Assembly: GCF_002813755.1 (NCBI RefSeq)
Contig: NZ_CP018061.1
Coordinates: 1,540,001-1,604,000, forward strand
DNA: 64,000 nucleotides
Reading direction: 5' to 3'
From: Enterococcus mundtii
GTDB taxonomy: Bacteria; Bacillota; Bacilli; Lactobacillales; Enterococcaceae
In this document: positions 55,787 to 63,389 of the stretch, one piece after another
Layout: each line of letters opens with the position of its first letter
Position numbering within the stretch: the stretch's first letter is position 1
Notes under the pieces: generated by a model
Told to the model about the DNA's origin: nothing
The model's database searches: none
Seen by the model: only the letters and a program-made list of their open reading frames with translations
Position numbers and translations under genes: made by a program

Positions 55787-56230
55787 TTAATCTGAATTTT
55801 TTTCATGTCCGAATCGTATCGCTTGAATGGATTCGATTGGTAACTCTTTGATCCGGCCACTTCCTACAAATCTCTGTTCTTTCGTTAAATAGACATAAAC
55901 TTTACGACTATTACTGATCGTATCATGCAACCATCTATCACCATCCACATTGATGATCACATCACTTTCTGTCATTTGTCTCATGAAAGTACAATCCTTG
56001 ATTTTCTTGATATCTTGTAACTTCAATTTGAGTTCAAGATCTCTCATTCCCTTACCTTGAATGACTTCATCCCTCCAATACTTTAAAGAAGGCAGGTCTG
56101 CGGCATCAATGATCCCTGAAAAATCAGCGCTTTTATCAGTTAAAACAGGCAAATTTTGCTCATTTATCTCGTGGTAACCAACAAACAGAACCATCAATGC
56201 ACTACTGATCAATAGACATATTTTTCTCAA
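55787..56230 (-). CDS. Probable secreted or N-anchored protein, unknown
   Basis: This 147-residue protein has an N-terminal hydrophobic segment (KICLLISSALMVLFVGY), then a soluble domain with many charged residues (LELKLKLQDIKKIKD, VYVYLTKEQRFVG). It reads like a small extracytoplasmic protein. No lipobox is present. Start codon appears to be TTG at 56230 with GGGG upstream. It heads a two-gene unit with the four-span membrane protein. Confidence 0.55.
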   Translation of the reverse strand: MRKICLLISSALMVLFVGYHEINEQNLPVLTDKSADFSGIIDAADLPSLKYWRDEVIQGKGMRDLELKLKLQDIKKIKDCTFMRQMTESDVIINVDGDRWLHDTISNSRKVYVYLTKEQRFVGSGRIKELPIESIQAIRFGHEKNSD

Positions 56231-56315
56231 TTTTTCTTGCCCCTTTACTAAAGGTTTAATTGGATCTACCGATAAAGGTCTCCATCACTCCATACGCATC
56301 ACCACCTTTCATTTT

Positions 56316-56559
56316 TTAATCATTCAGCAAGTTCCTTTTCACTTCTGGAGGTACATCTTTTGGATCTACGATCACCACGTTACTTGCCTCCGCTTTTACG
56401 TATACTCCAGGATGCAAACTATGTTTTTCTCAAACAACGGTAAATTCAATCTCCGTTCAGCGCCTTGCTCATCAAACATTCTGATATTAGGAAGGATTTC
56501 TAATGTTGCTAAGCCCTCTTTTTCATAAGAATCGAAACAGTTGGACTTTTCAATTTTTT
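56316..56559 (-). pseudogene. Frameshifted remnant of an unidentified gene
   Basis: One frame reads GLATLEILPNIRMFDEQG and ERRLNLPLFEKN. After a one-base shift it continues as HSLHPGVYVKAEASNV and DPKDVPPEVKRNLLND up to a stop at 56316. The two halves join into plausible protein only with the shift, so this is a decayed gene 3' end. The family is not recognised. Confidence 0.55.
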
Positions 56560-56920
56560 ATCGTTGCTTTTTCCCTTCTCGCAAAACAGGCACATGATCT
56601 TGCTTTAAAACACTAAGTCTTTCTATCGTCCTTTTTACTTTGATTTCTTGGTAAATCCCCATAGATTTATTGACTAAAATCGAGACCTTAAAAAACTATT
56701 TCTAAAAGATCCGATCGATATAACTGTAATGAACAACATGACATTTAAAAGATTAAATAAAGTCATACAATTTTTTAAAATAATTTCTTTTGTCGTTTCC
56801 AGCAGATTGTGTATCTAGTTCATTCGATTTATTTTTTTAGAGCCTTTCTTCAACTTGGCTTTTTATACAGCCTGATTTCTCATTTAATTATTCAGGAATT
56901 ATTGAGAAATATTCTTCCAT
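56560..56920 (-). pseudogene. Decayed N-terminus of a cation-transporting P-type ATPase
   Basis: ATG at 56920 still has GGAGGAG upstream, but the frame stops after ten codons. Across shifts one reads IKSQVEERLKKNKSNEL, TTKEIILKNCMTLFNLLN, FITVISIGSFRNSFL and then YQEIKVKRTIERLSVLKQD, ending VPVLREGKK. This is the conserved N-terminal cytosolic and first membrane-hairpin region of MgtA/Ca-ATPase-like P-type pumps (N-x-x-T-x-F-N-x-x-N, x-G-S-x-x-N, x-Q-E-x-x-A/V-K). The catalytic two-thirds is missing. Nothing coding is seen from 56921 to 57355, which is extremely AT-rich. Confidence 0.7.
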
Positions 56921-57355
56921 TTTTTCTCCTCCTAATTCATTATCATCAAATAATTTATTGAAAAAAGAGAGACTCAATCGTAAACAAAAAAGGATTCCGT
57001 TATATTTACTCGTAGCTATCTTCCTAAATACCTTAACATTAAATAACCAATTTCCAAACACACTTTTTTCTCCAAAATGAATTTTTTATAAAAAATCATG
57101 AGAAATATGCATAAAATCATTATTAAAAAAGCTATTTAATGTATTTTTTATTTAATCATTATTATATTCTAAAAACAAACACGATATAAAATAACAATAA
57201 CTATCGTTTTCTAACATTCTCTTTAATGTGATTTTATAAAAATAAAAATAGCTTATGTATTTTTATCAAACAGGTTTTTTTCTGATTTTTTTCCCAATAA
57301 TTCTTTATATTTGTTTGGAGGTTTATTTTACTAGAGACCTATTTCTTCGTTTTTA

Positions 57356-57395
57356 GACAAAAAAACACCAGTGATTACTCACTAGTGTTAGTTTA
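57356..57395 (-). terminator. Terminator after the small basic ORF
   Basis: An ACACCAGTGA / TCACTAGTGT hairpin is preceded by an A-run (U's on the minus strand). It is nearly the same sequence as the terminator at 17519-17566 and lies 40 bp past the stop of the 42-residue ORF. Confidence 0.8.
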
Positions 57396-57434
57396 TAACA
57401 ACAAATAATTCAGCTGATATATACCAGTCGTTCA

Positions 57435-57563
57435 TTATTTATTATAGATTTTAGGTCCTTTTCTCATGTTACTACGATCATTCTTTGGCGTAGCCATCTT
57501 TTCAACTCGACCGCCACCTTGTTTCTTTTTGATTATTTCAAGCATTTTCTCTTTTGAATTCAT
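57435..57563 (-). CDS. Small basic 42-residue protein
   Basis: The frame reads MNSKEKMLEIIKKKQ, then a GGGR turn, VEKMATPKNDRS and ends RKGPKIYNK. About a third of residues are Lys/Arg. GAGGGAAAC precedes the ATG and a terminator follows, so this looks like a genuine gene in an otherwise decayed stretch. The K-K-x-G-G-G-R turn and KGPKIYNK tail suggest a nucleic-acid- or ribosome-associated small protein, but this is guesswork. Confidence 0.6.
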   Translation of the reverse strand: MNSKEKMLEIIKKKQGGGRVEKMATPKNDRSNMRKGPKIYNK

Positions 57564-57632
57564 CTGTTTCCCTCTTTTACTCTATTCACTTTTTCGCTAC
57601 TGTGATAAACACTTCGCTATTGTACCACATTT

Positions 57633-58080
57633 TTACTTAAAAAATTCATACTTATTGATTTCTTTATGCTTTTCATCATAAAAACGTACGATGTTTGTAT
57701 GTTCATCACAGGTTAAGATCACATAGCTTTTCTCATTATAAAAACCTAATACAAAAAGCAGATGAAGATCACTAACTTGCTGCTGTGTTGACGTTGATTG
57801 GTGCAATCGTTACATGATGGTGAATCGCCGTAACAAATAGAGAAGCCAATGCTTTGGCCGATCGTTGCAATGTGCGATACGCTTAAACTGCTTTGACAAA
57901 CACAAGTAAAGCACCAATGGCAGAATTTCCAGGGATCAACGGTAAAATCACTCGGCGCAAACGATAAAAATACAACCACCAAAAATCACTGAACTTTCAT
58001 CTAGAGTAGCGCCGATGTTCAGTAAGACTATGATCAAACATGAAATAAAGAGAATTGGAAATTTTAAAACAGGCTTAGTT
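57633..58080 (-). pseudogene. Mixed decayed coding remnants
   Basis: Read on the minus strand, several frames give short protein-like pieces separated by stops: FPILFISCLIIVLLNIGATLD, then VILPLIPGNSAIGALLVFVKAV, and finally SDLHLLFVLGFYNEKSYVIL followed by TCDEHTNIVRFYDEKHKE to a stop at 57633. The first two look like membrane transporter fragments. The last looks like the C-terminus of a soluble protein. No single family fits, so at least two eroded genes are implied. Confidence 0.45.
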
Positions 58081-58114
58081 TAGAACGAATGAGAGTACAG
58101 CAAATCTGTCGTGC

Positions 58115-59332
58115 CTACCCAATCAAAGTTCCTTTATTTTTAGTCCTTACGAACGGTGCATATATCATGATGTTCAATGCAATCAAAGCCATTTGCAGAA
58201 AGGCTCCAGAAACTCCAGAGGCTAAGAATCCAGAAATAATAGGTGGTGTCGTCCATGGAATTTGGATGCCATTTGTTTTCGCTACAATTCCTACACTCAT
58301 AGAAAAATAAGCTATGACTGTGTTGACTACTGGACAAAGAATAAATGGGAAAAATACTCTAAAGTTTAGTAAAATCGGAAGGCCATAAATTATTGGCTCG
58401 TTTATGTTAAATAAACCTGGGATAAATGATACTTTTGCTATACTTTTTTTTTCACTGTTCTTTGAGAAGAATAGTATTGCTAGAATTAATGCAAAGGTAC
58501 TTCCGCTTCCTCCAAAATTAATAAATAAAGATTGGAACGTTCCAGTAATAATATTTTTAGGAACTTCTCCTTTGGTTATACTCAAAAGATTTTCCATATT
58601 TAATGAAAAATAAATCGGATTCATTATTGAATTGAATAGATAACTCCCATTAAACCCAAAAAACCATAACAATGTAATTCCTAGATTAATTATGATAACT
58701 GCTGGAAGAGTACTACCTAAATTCGTGATCGGTACTTGGATTAATCCATTGATCATACTAGATGGATTGTCTATTTTTAAAGTTACTAAGACTAATTTTA
58801 TAAAAAATAATACTACCGTGGTCGTAAGGAAAGGTAACAAATATTCAAAGCTTTCTGCTACTTCTCTTGGAACAGAAGAATGTAGATTTATCTTTTTTTT
58901 CTTTTTAAAACTTACAGTTAATATACCGCATGTCATAAGAGCACAAAGCATCGAAAAGAATATACCTTGTGATCCAAGTGAATCGATCAATTGATCTGGG
59001 GATTCAAGCGGCAAAAAAATAAAATAAGCGAATATTGTTGATGTGATGTACAGTATATAATCTTTCTTTTTTATTTTACAATAATTATAGGCAATCGATA
59101 TTAAAATAAACAAACCTATCAGATTATTAAAAGCATTGGGAATTGAAGGAAGGGCAGTCATCCATAATACATTGAAATTTTTTTCCATAAATTTAGTAAA
59201 AGTTGGGATAGGAAAATTCACTATCAGAATAAAAAATGAACTGATAATCGTAATTGGCATCAATGAAATAAAACTATTTCGCAATATTTTTAAAAGTAAA
59301 TTATTTTCAATCGTACTATATACTTTATTCAT
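58115..59332 (-). CDS. PTS EIIC permease, lactose/cellobiose family
   Basis: This 405-residue membrane protein has about ten hydrophobic segments. SFISLMPITIISSFFILI, FFGFNGSYLFN (in place of the usual GIHG), GGSGSTFAL and FNINEPIIYGLPILLN are the conserved EIIC Lac-family stretches. It lacks EIIA and EIIB in the window. It is the last gene of the seven-gene operon and is followed by decayed DNA, so partner components may be elsewhere or lost. The residue swap at GFNG suggests a divergent substrate or a non-classical role. Confidence 0.85.
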   Translation of the reverse strand: MNKVYSTIENNLLLKILRNSFISLMPITIISSFFILIVNFPIPTFTKFMEKNFNVLWMTALPSIPNAFNNLIGLFILISIAYNYCKIKKKDYILYITSTIFAYFIFLPLESPDQLIDSLGSQGIFFSMLCALMTCGILTVSFKKKKKINLHSSVPREVAESFEYLLPFLTTTVVLFFIKLVLVTLKIDNPSSMINGLIQVPITNLGSTLPAVIIINLGITLLWFFGFNGSYLFNSIMNPIYFSLNMENLLSITKGEVPKNIITGTFQSLFINFGGSGSTFALILAILFFSKNSEKKSIAKVSFIPGLFNINEPIIYGLPILLNFRVFFPFILCPVVNTVIAYFSMSVGIVAKTNGIQIPWTTPPIISGFLASGVSGAFLQMALIALNIMIYAPFVRTKNKGTLIG

Positions 59333-60086
59333 TTTGTTCTTCCTTTTTTAAGGAGATTTCTGTGAGTGAACTAATAATATTATTTGCTACAGTAAATAAC
59401 TCACTATTTCCATTAACCATGCAATATGATTTTTCAGTAAGCATAAGCATCTCTTTATCATTTAATTCATCTCCAACAATGATTGAGTTGCTGACATCAG
59501 CTTCGACTAAATTTCCTAAACAAATAACGGAACTAGCCTTTCCACTCCCAAGTGGTGAAATATCAATGTATTTTTTATTTTTATTCACCTGAAAGCCTGT
59601 CCGCTCTATAGCTTTTGTGAAAATATCTATTTCACTGCTTAATTCTTTATAACCATTGACTTCTAAAGTAACAGAGTTTGTTATTAAAGGGGTATTGGAT
59701 GTTCTTTTCAAAAAATTATTACTATGGATTCTTTCTAAAAAAATATTCTGTTGAAGATGACTAAATGTAATATTGATAATGGTCTCTTTTTTTACTAACA
59801 TTTTTTGAATTATCGGTAATATCATACTAGTTTTCATAATTAAACTTAAAAGTATGGAACCGTGTTTATCCATTACTAAAGCACCATTATTAAGTATACA
59901 ATATTCATATTCAAAGTTATATTCTTGTATAAAACGATGGAACATTGCGTAATTTCTTCCTGTAGCCAAAACAATTGGATGCCTTTTAGATACAGAACTT
60001 AAAAAGAACAATTCCTCTTCTGTTACTTTTTTCTCTCTATAGATTGTTCCATCGATGTCACTTATAAAAAAAATAGAATCCATCAT
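59325..60086 (-). CDS. Cof-type HAD-IIB phosphatase
   Basis: This 253-residue HAD hydrolase has motif I ISDIDGTIY, motif II LATGRNY, a type IIB cap, and motif IV IVGDELNDKEML. The lysine motif GSGKASSV precedes motif IV. Such enzymes dephosphorylate sugar phosphates or phosphorylated cofactors. AAGGAG is seven bases before ATG at 60086. It overlaps the upstream glycosyltransferase by 29 bp and the downstream EIIC by eight, indicating coupled translation. Confidence 0.87.
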   Translation of the reverse strand: MMDSIFFISDIDGTIYREKKVTEEELFFLSSVSKRHPIVLATGRNYAMFHRFIQEYNFEYEYCILNNGALVMDKHGSILLSLIMKTSMILPIIQKMLVKKETIINITFSHLQQNIFLERIHSNNFLKRTSNTPLITNSVTLEVNGYKELSSEIDIFTKAIERTGFQVNKNKKYIDISPLGSGKASSVICLGNLVEADVSNSIIVGDELNDKEMLMLTEKSYCMVNGNSELFTVANNIISSLTEISLKKEEQNE

Positions 60087-61206
60087 TCCCTAACTCCTTT
60101 TCACAAATTGTAATATACGTTCTCACTCCCCAATAATTGGGAATTGTTTCATAATAATGGGACTTGTAAAAGTCCATTTCTAATATCCCTTGAGTCGTAG
60201 CGATACCAAAATATGGATTGATCTCAAGCACACGCTTAAAAAATGAGAGTGCTTGAAAATAGTTCTCGGAAAAAAAGTAGGTTAGCCCTATATTTATATA
60301 TATGTGTATACACAGAGGTGAAATTTCAAATGCTTTCCCGAAAAATTCCCTAGCAGTTTCATAATTCCCACAACAGAGTTCTGTTATTCCTAATGAATTT
60401 AGAGCCCTAGTATTCTTAGGATTAATGATTAGTACTTTTTGAAATTGTTTTTTTGATCGTTGAATGTCATTTTCACTTCTAAAAATATATCCTAAAAAGA
60501 GTTGAGCAATTTCACTATCTGGATTAGCTTCTGCTGCTTCTTGTGCATTCTTCTTTGCTAATTTTAGTTTTCCTGCATTTCTTTGTATGATTGCCAAATA
60601 AGATTTCGCTAGTGTCTCTTTTGGGTTATTCAAAATTTGCTCGTTCATTATTTGAATATACTTTTCATTTTTCATTTGTCGTTCTTTGAAGGGTCTTAGG
60701 TGGCCTAAATGATTGAGTGTAATAGGAATATCGGCAACACTAAACCCTTTACATTTAATTGATGGTTCTATTTTTTCGGTGGCTTTTTTATAATATTTAA
60801 ATCCACAATGATTCCGAAACAATTTTACCATTGAGTCAGAGTACCACCCACCTGTTCCAAAAAAGTTATACCTTAAAAATCTATAGCCACCAGTATTGCT
60901 ATCATCACTATTACTTTTTATAAAATGTCTAATTTTGTACCAATCCGATTCCAATAGTAACTCATCTGCATCCAAGAATAATATCCAATCTTCTTCTACC
61001 TTCTCTAGCAAATAATTTCTCATAGCTGAAAAATCATTATTAAAAGGCTTACTATAAATATTAGTTGTATATTTTTGCGCAATTTGAATTGATTGATCAG
61101 TTGATCCCGTATCAAGTACATAAATAGCATCAGCAAAGCAGTTTCGAAAAAAATCATCTAAATATTCTTCTTCGTTTTTCATCATTAAACATAATGCTAA
61201 GCCCAT
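60058..61206 (-). CDS. GT2 glycosyltransferase with C-terminal TPR repeats
   Basis: This 382-residue protein has an N-terminal GT-A fold ~1-190 (LALCLMMKNEEEYLDDF, VLDTGSTDQSIQIAQ, NNDFSAMRNYLLE, FLDADELL with the metal-binding DxD). TPR repeats cover ~205-345 (AKSYLAIIQRNAGKLK, AQLFLGYIFRSENDI, RALNSLGITELCCGNY, IYINIGLTYFFSENY). The GT2-TPR layout with a DFSxxRN motif is shared with SunS-like enzymes that glycosylate peptides in glycocin clusters and with other protein or peptide glycosyltransferases. Acceptor unknown. GGAGG precedes ATG at 61206. Confidence 0.88.
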   Translation of the reverse strand: MGLALCLMMKNEEEYLDDFFRNCFADAIYVLDTGSTDQSIQIAQKYTTNIYSKPFNNDFSAMRNYLLEKVEEDWILFLDADELLLESDWYKIRHFIKSNSDDSNTGGYRFLRYNFFGTGGWYSDSMVKLFRNHCGFKYYKKATEKIEPSIKCKGFSVADIPITLNHLGHLRPFKERQMKNEKYIQIMNEQILNNPKETLAKSYLAIIQRNAGKLKLAKKNAQEAAEANPDSEIAQLFLGYIFRSENDIQRSKKQFQKVLIINPKNTRALNSLGITELCCGNYETAREFFGKAFEISPLCIHIYINIGLTYFFSENYFQALSFFKRVLEINPYFGIATTQGILEMDFYKSHYYETIPNYWGVRTYITICEKELGNDGFYFFYK

Positions 61207-61218
61207 CCAAAGGCCTCC

Positions 61219-62493
61219 TCAAATTTCAATATTTATTATTTCGTTATTTTGAAATTCAGTCATTTCTAATTTAAATTCTTCCAATGGATAAAACAAAGGA
61301 TCTTTAACAAGATACACTTCAGTTCCAATTCTATATGCTTCCATAAAAATTCTTTTTTTCAAAGTTGGAAATATAGAAATTCCTGCGTCAAAAAGAAATA
61401 CGCAATCAAAATAGTTATCCTTGTAATTTGTAGAAACACCAAAATATTTAGTCGTCTTGATTGTCGAAAGGTGTTTATTCACAACTTGCTCAAACCTATC
61501 GGACCATACTAGTATTTCTTGGGGCAATAACTGTTTTAATATGCCAAGTGAGTCAGTCCCTATGAATAAATTATTGCTTTTCATTTTTGACTTGATAGCA
61601 CTCAAGTCATGGTGAGCATAAACTGGTGACATCGAACAAATAACAGTTACTTCTAATTTATTGAGAACGTTATTCAAATTTATCCCAGTAATGTATTTAT
61701 ATAATTCACTTTCTATTGCTGGATTCTTCATAAAAAGTTTGCACCTATTATTAAAATACTCCTTAGAAATGTCTTTTGACTTACTTGGATGCGGAAAATG
61801 AATAACCGGAGATTTTTCAGAAATTATAAAAGTGTTATTATTTAGAAATAATCGATAAGACAAATCCGTATCTTCTGCTCCCCAACCATTAAACGATTCA
61901 TCAAATCCTTTCACTTTCATAAATTCGGAGTTATTACATGTGAAAGCACCACTCCATCCATATACCCATGGAGCTCTCAACATTGAGAGATCATCTTTAT
62001 ACAGTTGAAAAACATCTTTTCTATAATCACTCCAGACATCCTCATATGTTTTTAAAAACTGCCCAACATTCATCGGAGATATTTTTTCAAAAATAGATCG
62101 ATTAGGTAGAGTATCTTCTACATTAAACCCATATATATAATGTAAAAGCACAGTTTTATTTGTAACTTTTTTCAATTTAAGAATAATTTCTTCAAAAAAA
62201 TCTTGCTTAAATATCATATCCACGTCTAGAAAAGTTATAAATTCTCCTTTTGCAAAATCAGCCCCATAATTTCTTAATTGAGAAATATTTCCTTGTGCAT
62301 GTTCATAAATTGATACATTTGGAATAGAACTAGTTGAAATTGAGTCATTTGTTACAATAATCCATTCAAATTGGTAAAGATCAGGGCGAATAAGCTTCTC
62401 GATATATTCCAATAATCTATTCAATTCTTTCGGTTTGTTCATTGCTACAGTTACAAAGGAATGGATATTACTGTTTCCAATATATTCCTTCAT
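61219..62493 (-). CDS. GT2/GT27-like glycosyltransferase with extra C-terminal domain
   Basis: This is a 424-residue protein. A GT-A catalytic part covers ~1-270 with NISQLRNYGADFAKG, FLDVDMIF (DxD), and the galactosyl/GalNAc-transferase acceptor motif GWGAEDTDLSYRL. A C-terminal ~150 residues of unrecognised alpha/beta sequence follows (VICSMSPVYAHHDLSAIK, ILVWSDRFEQVVNKHL, DCVFLFDAGISIFP). Start is ATG at 62493 with GAGGTGG. It overlaps the MazG-like gene by 26 bp. It probably works with the GT2-TPR gene just downstream. Confidence 0.82.
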   Translation of the reverse strand: MKEYIGNSNIHSFVTVAMNKPKELNRLLEYIEKLIRPDLYQFEWIIVTNDSISTSSIPNVSIYEHAQGNISQLRNYGADFAKGEFITFLDVDMIFKQDFFEEIILKLKKVTNKTVLLHYIYGFNVEDTLPNRSIFEKISPMNVGQFLKTYEDVWSDYRKDVFQLYKDDLSMLRAPWVYGWSGAFTCNNSEFMKVKGFDESFNGWGAEDTDLSYRLFLNNNTFIISEKSPVIHFPHPSKSKDISKEYFNNRCKLFMKNPAIESELYKYITGINLNNVLNKLEVTVICSMSPVYAHHDLSAIKSKMKSNNLFIGTDSLGILKQLLPQEILVWSDRFEQVVNKHLSTIKTTKYFGVSTNYKDNYFDCVFLFDAGISIFPTLKKRIFMEAYRIGTEVYLVKDPLFYPLEEFKLEMTEFQNNEIINIEI

Positions 62494-62773
62494 TAAACCC
62501 ACCTCGTTCTTCGTACTTTTTAGTTTTAGCGTGCAATACATGTTCTTTCTTTAATAAGTCAAAACTATAAAATGCGTCGATTACTTCTAGAATATCTGCC
62601 ATCTCTTCATTTTTTTCATACACACTTTTAGCCTCAATAAATTCTTGTACTTCCTCTAATAGCTTTTTTTTAAGTTCACTTTCTACTTCAATAGACGTTA
62701 AATCAATAAATTTAGCATTTGGATTAGTTTCAAGTATTTTTTCTCTTAATTTGGTTCTAATTAGTTTATTCAT
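62468..62773 (-). CDS. MazG-like nucleotide pyrophosphohydrolase
   Basis: This 101-residue all-helical protein has NKLIRTKLREKI at the start (like the NKLVRDKIPE opening of phosphoribosyl-ATP-pyrophosphatase-type MazG proteins), KLLEEVQEFIEA and EEMADILEVIDAF. These form the EExxE...ExxD magnesium site. It should hydrolyse an NTP or a nucleotide-linked intermediate. Start ATG at 62773 has AGGTG six bases upstream. A GTG nine bases earlier is covered by that site. It overlaps both neighbours. Confidence 0.8.
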   Translation of the reverse strand: MNKLIRTKLREKILETNPNAKFIDLTSIEVESELKKKLLEEVQEFIEAKSVYEKNEEMADILEVIDAFYSFDLLKKEHVLHAKTKKYEERGGFNEGIYWKQ

Positions 62774-63389
62774 TATTTTCACCTATAATTAACTTTTTCT
62801 TCGCTGAGTAAAATTTATTCCACTCAGGAAATTCTTGCCAGTTTGCTAATTCTGGTCTTCCAATTTTTATTGCAGTTATAAACCTTAAATACTGTCTTTG
62901 TAAAGGTTGCGTAATTGGTACAAGAAACTTCCTTGAAGTTACATCTTCATAATATAAATAATGTCCATATTCCATATACGCCTTGAAAAATTCACGATCA
63001 TCTTCTAACTCGATAGGAAATAATCCATCCGCTTTAAAACTTTCTAGTAAGTCAATCGCAACAGGTACCGCATGCAAGTGTCCATGGTAGCATAATTGCT
63101 CTCCAGGTTGTACATTACAATAACCTACACGTCCATGTTCATAAAAAATACACGCCCCATAATACTTAGTTAATAAATTTCGTACTTTTTGTTTTAATTG
63201 AAGATATTCTTTTTTTAAAATATCTGGTAGAGCACCAATACAATGATAATGATCATTAGGCATAATTAGTGAATAACCTTCAACGATTTGACCAATAGCT
63301 AACCAGACTGTAAAATTTTCAGTTTTGATATAAATTTTATCTTTTTCCTGAGAACAAAATGTACAAAAATCAATCGTTTTATTTTTCAT
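62766..63389 (-). CDS. HIT-family nucleotide-binding protein
   Basis: This 207-residue protein starts with a CTFC pair and shows the HIT layout: FTVWLAIGQIVEGYSLIMPNDHYHCI, then the histidine triad YHGHLHAVPV (H-x-H-x-H-x-x). HIT proteins cleave nucleoside phosphoramidates, dinucleoside polyphosphates or act as nucleotidyl transferases. A ~60-residue C-terminal extension (PLQRQYLRFITAIKIGRPELANW) resembles Aprataxin/CwfJ-like forms. Start ATG at 63389 follows GGAAG. An in-frame extension upstream lacks a site. It overlaps the PLP enzyme by 11 bp. Confidence 0.82.
   Translation of the reverse strand: MKNKTIDFCTFCSQEKDKIYIKTENFTVWLAIGQIVEGYSLIMPNDHYHCIGALPDILKKEYLQLKQKVRNLLTKYYGACIFYEHGRVGYCNVQPGEQLCYHGHLHAVPVAIDLLESFKADGLFPIELEDDREFFKAYMEYGHYLYYEDVTSRKFLVPITQPLQRQYLRFITAIKIGRPELANWQEFPEWNKFYSAKKKLIIGENNE

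Noticed and set aside
58115..58400. EIIC as a pseudogene because of missing EIIA/EIIB
   Set aside because: The frame is full length with conserved EIIC motifs. Partner subunits are often encoded elsewhere.
60058..62493. Definite glycocin (sublancin-like) cluster
   Set aside because: No precursor peptide, bacteriocin transporter or thiol-disulfide oxidoreductase is visible in the window. The SunS resemblance is only in the GT2-TPR layout.
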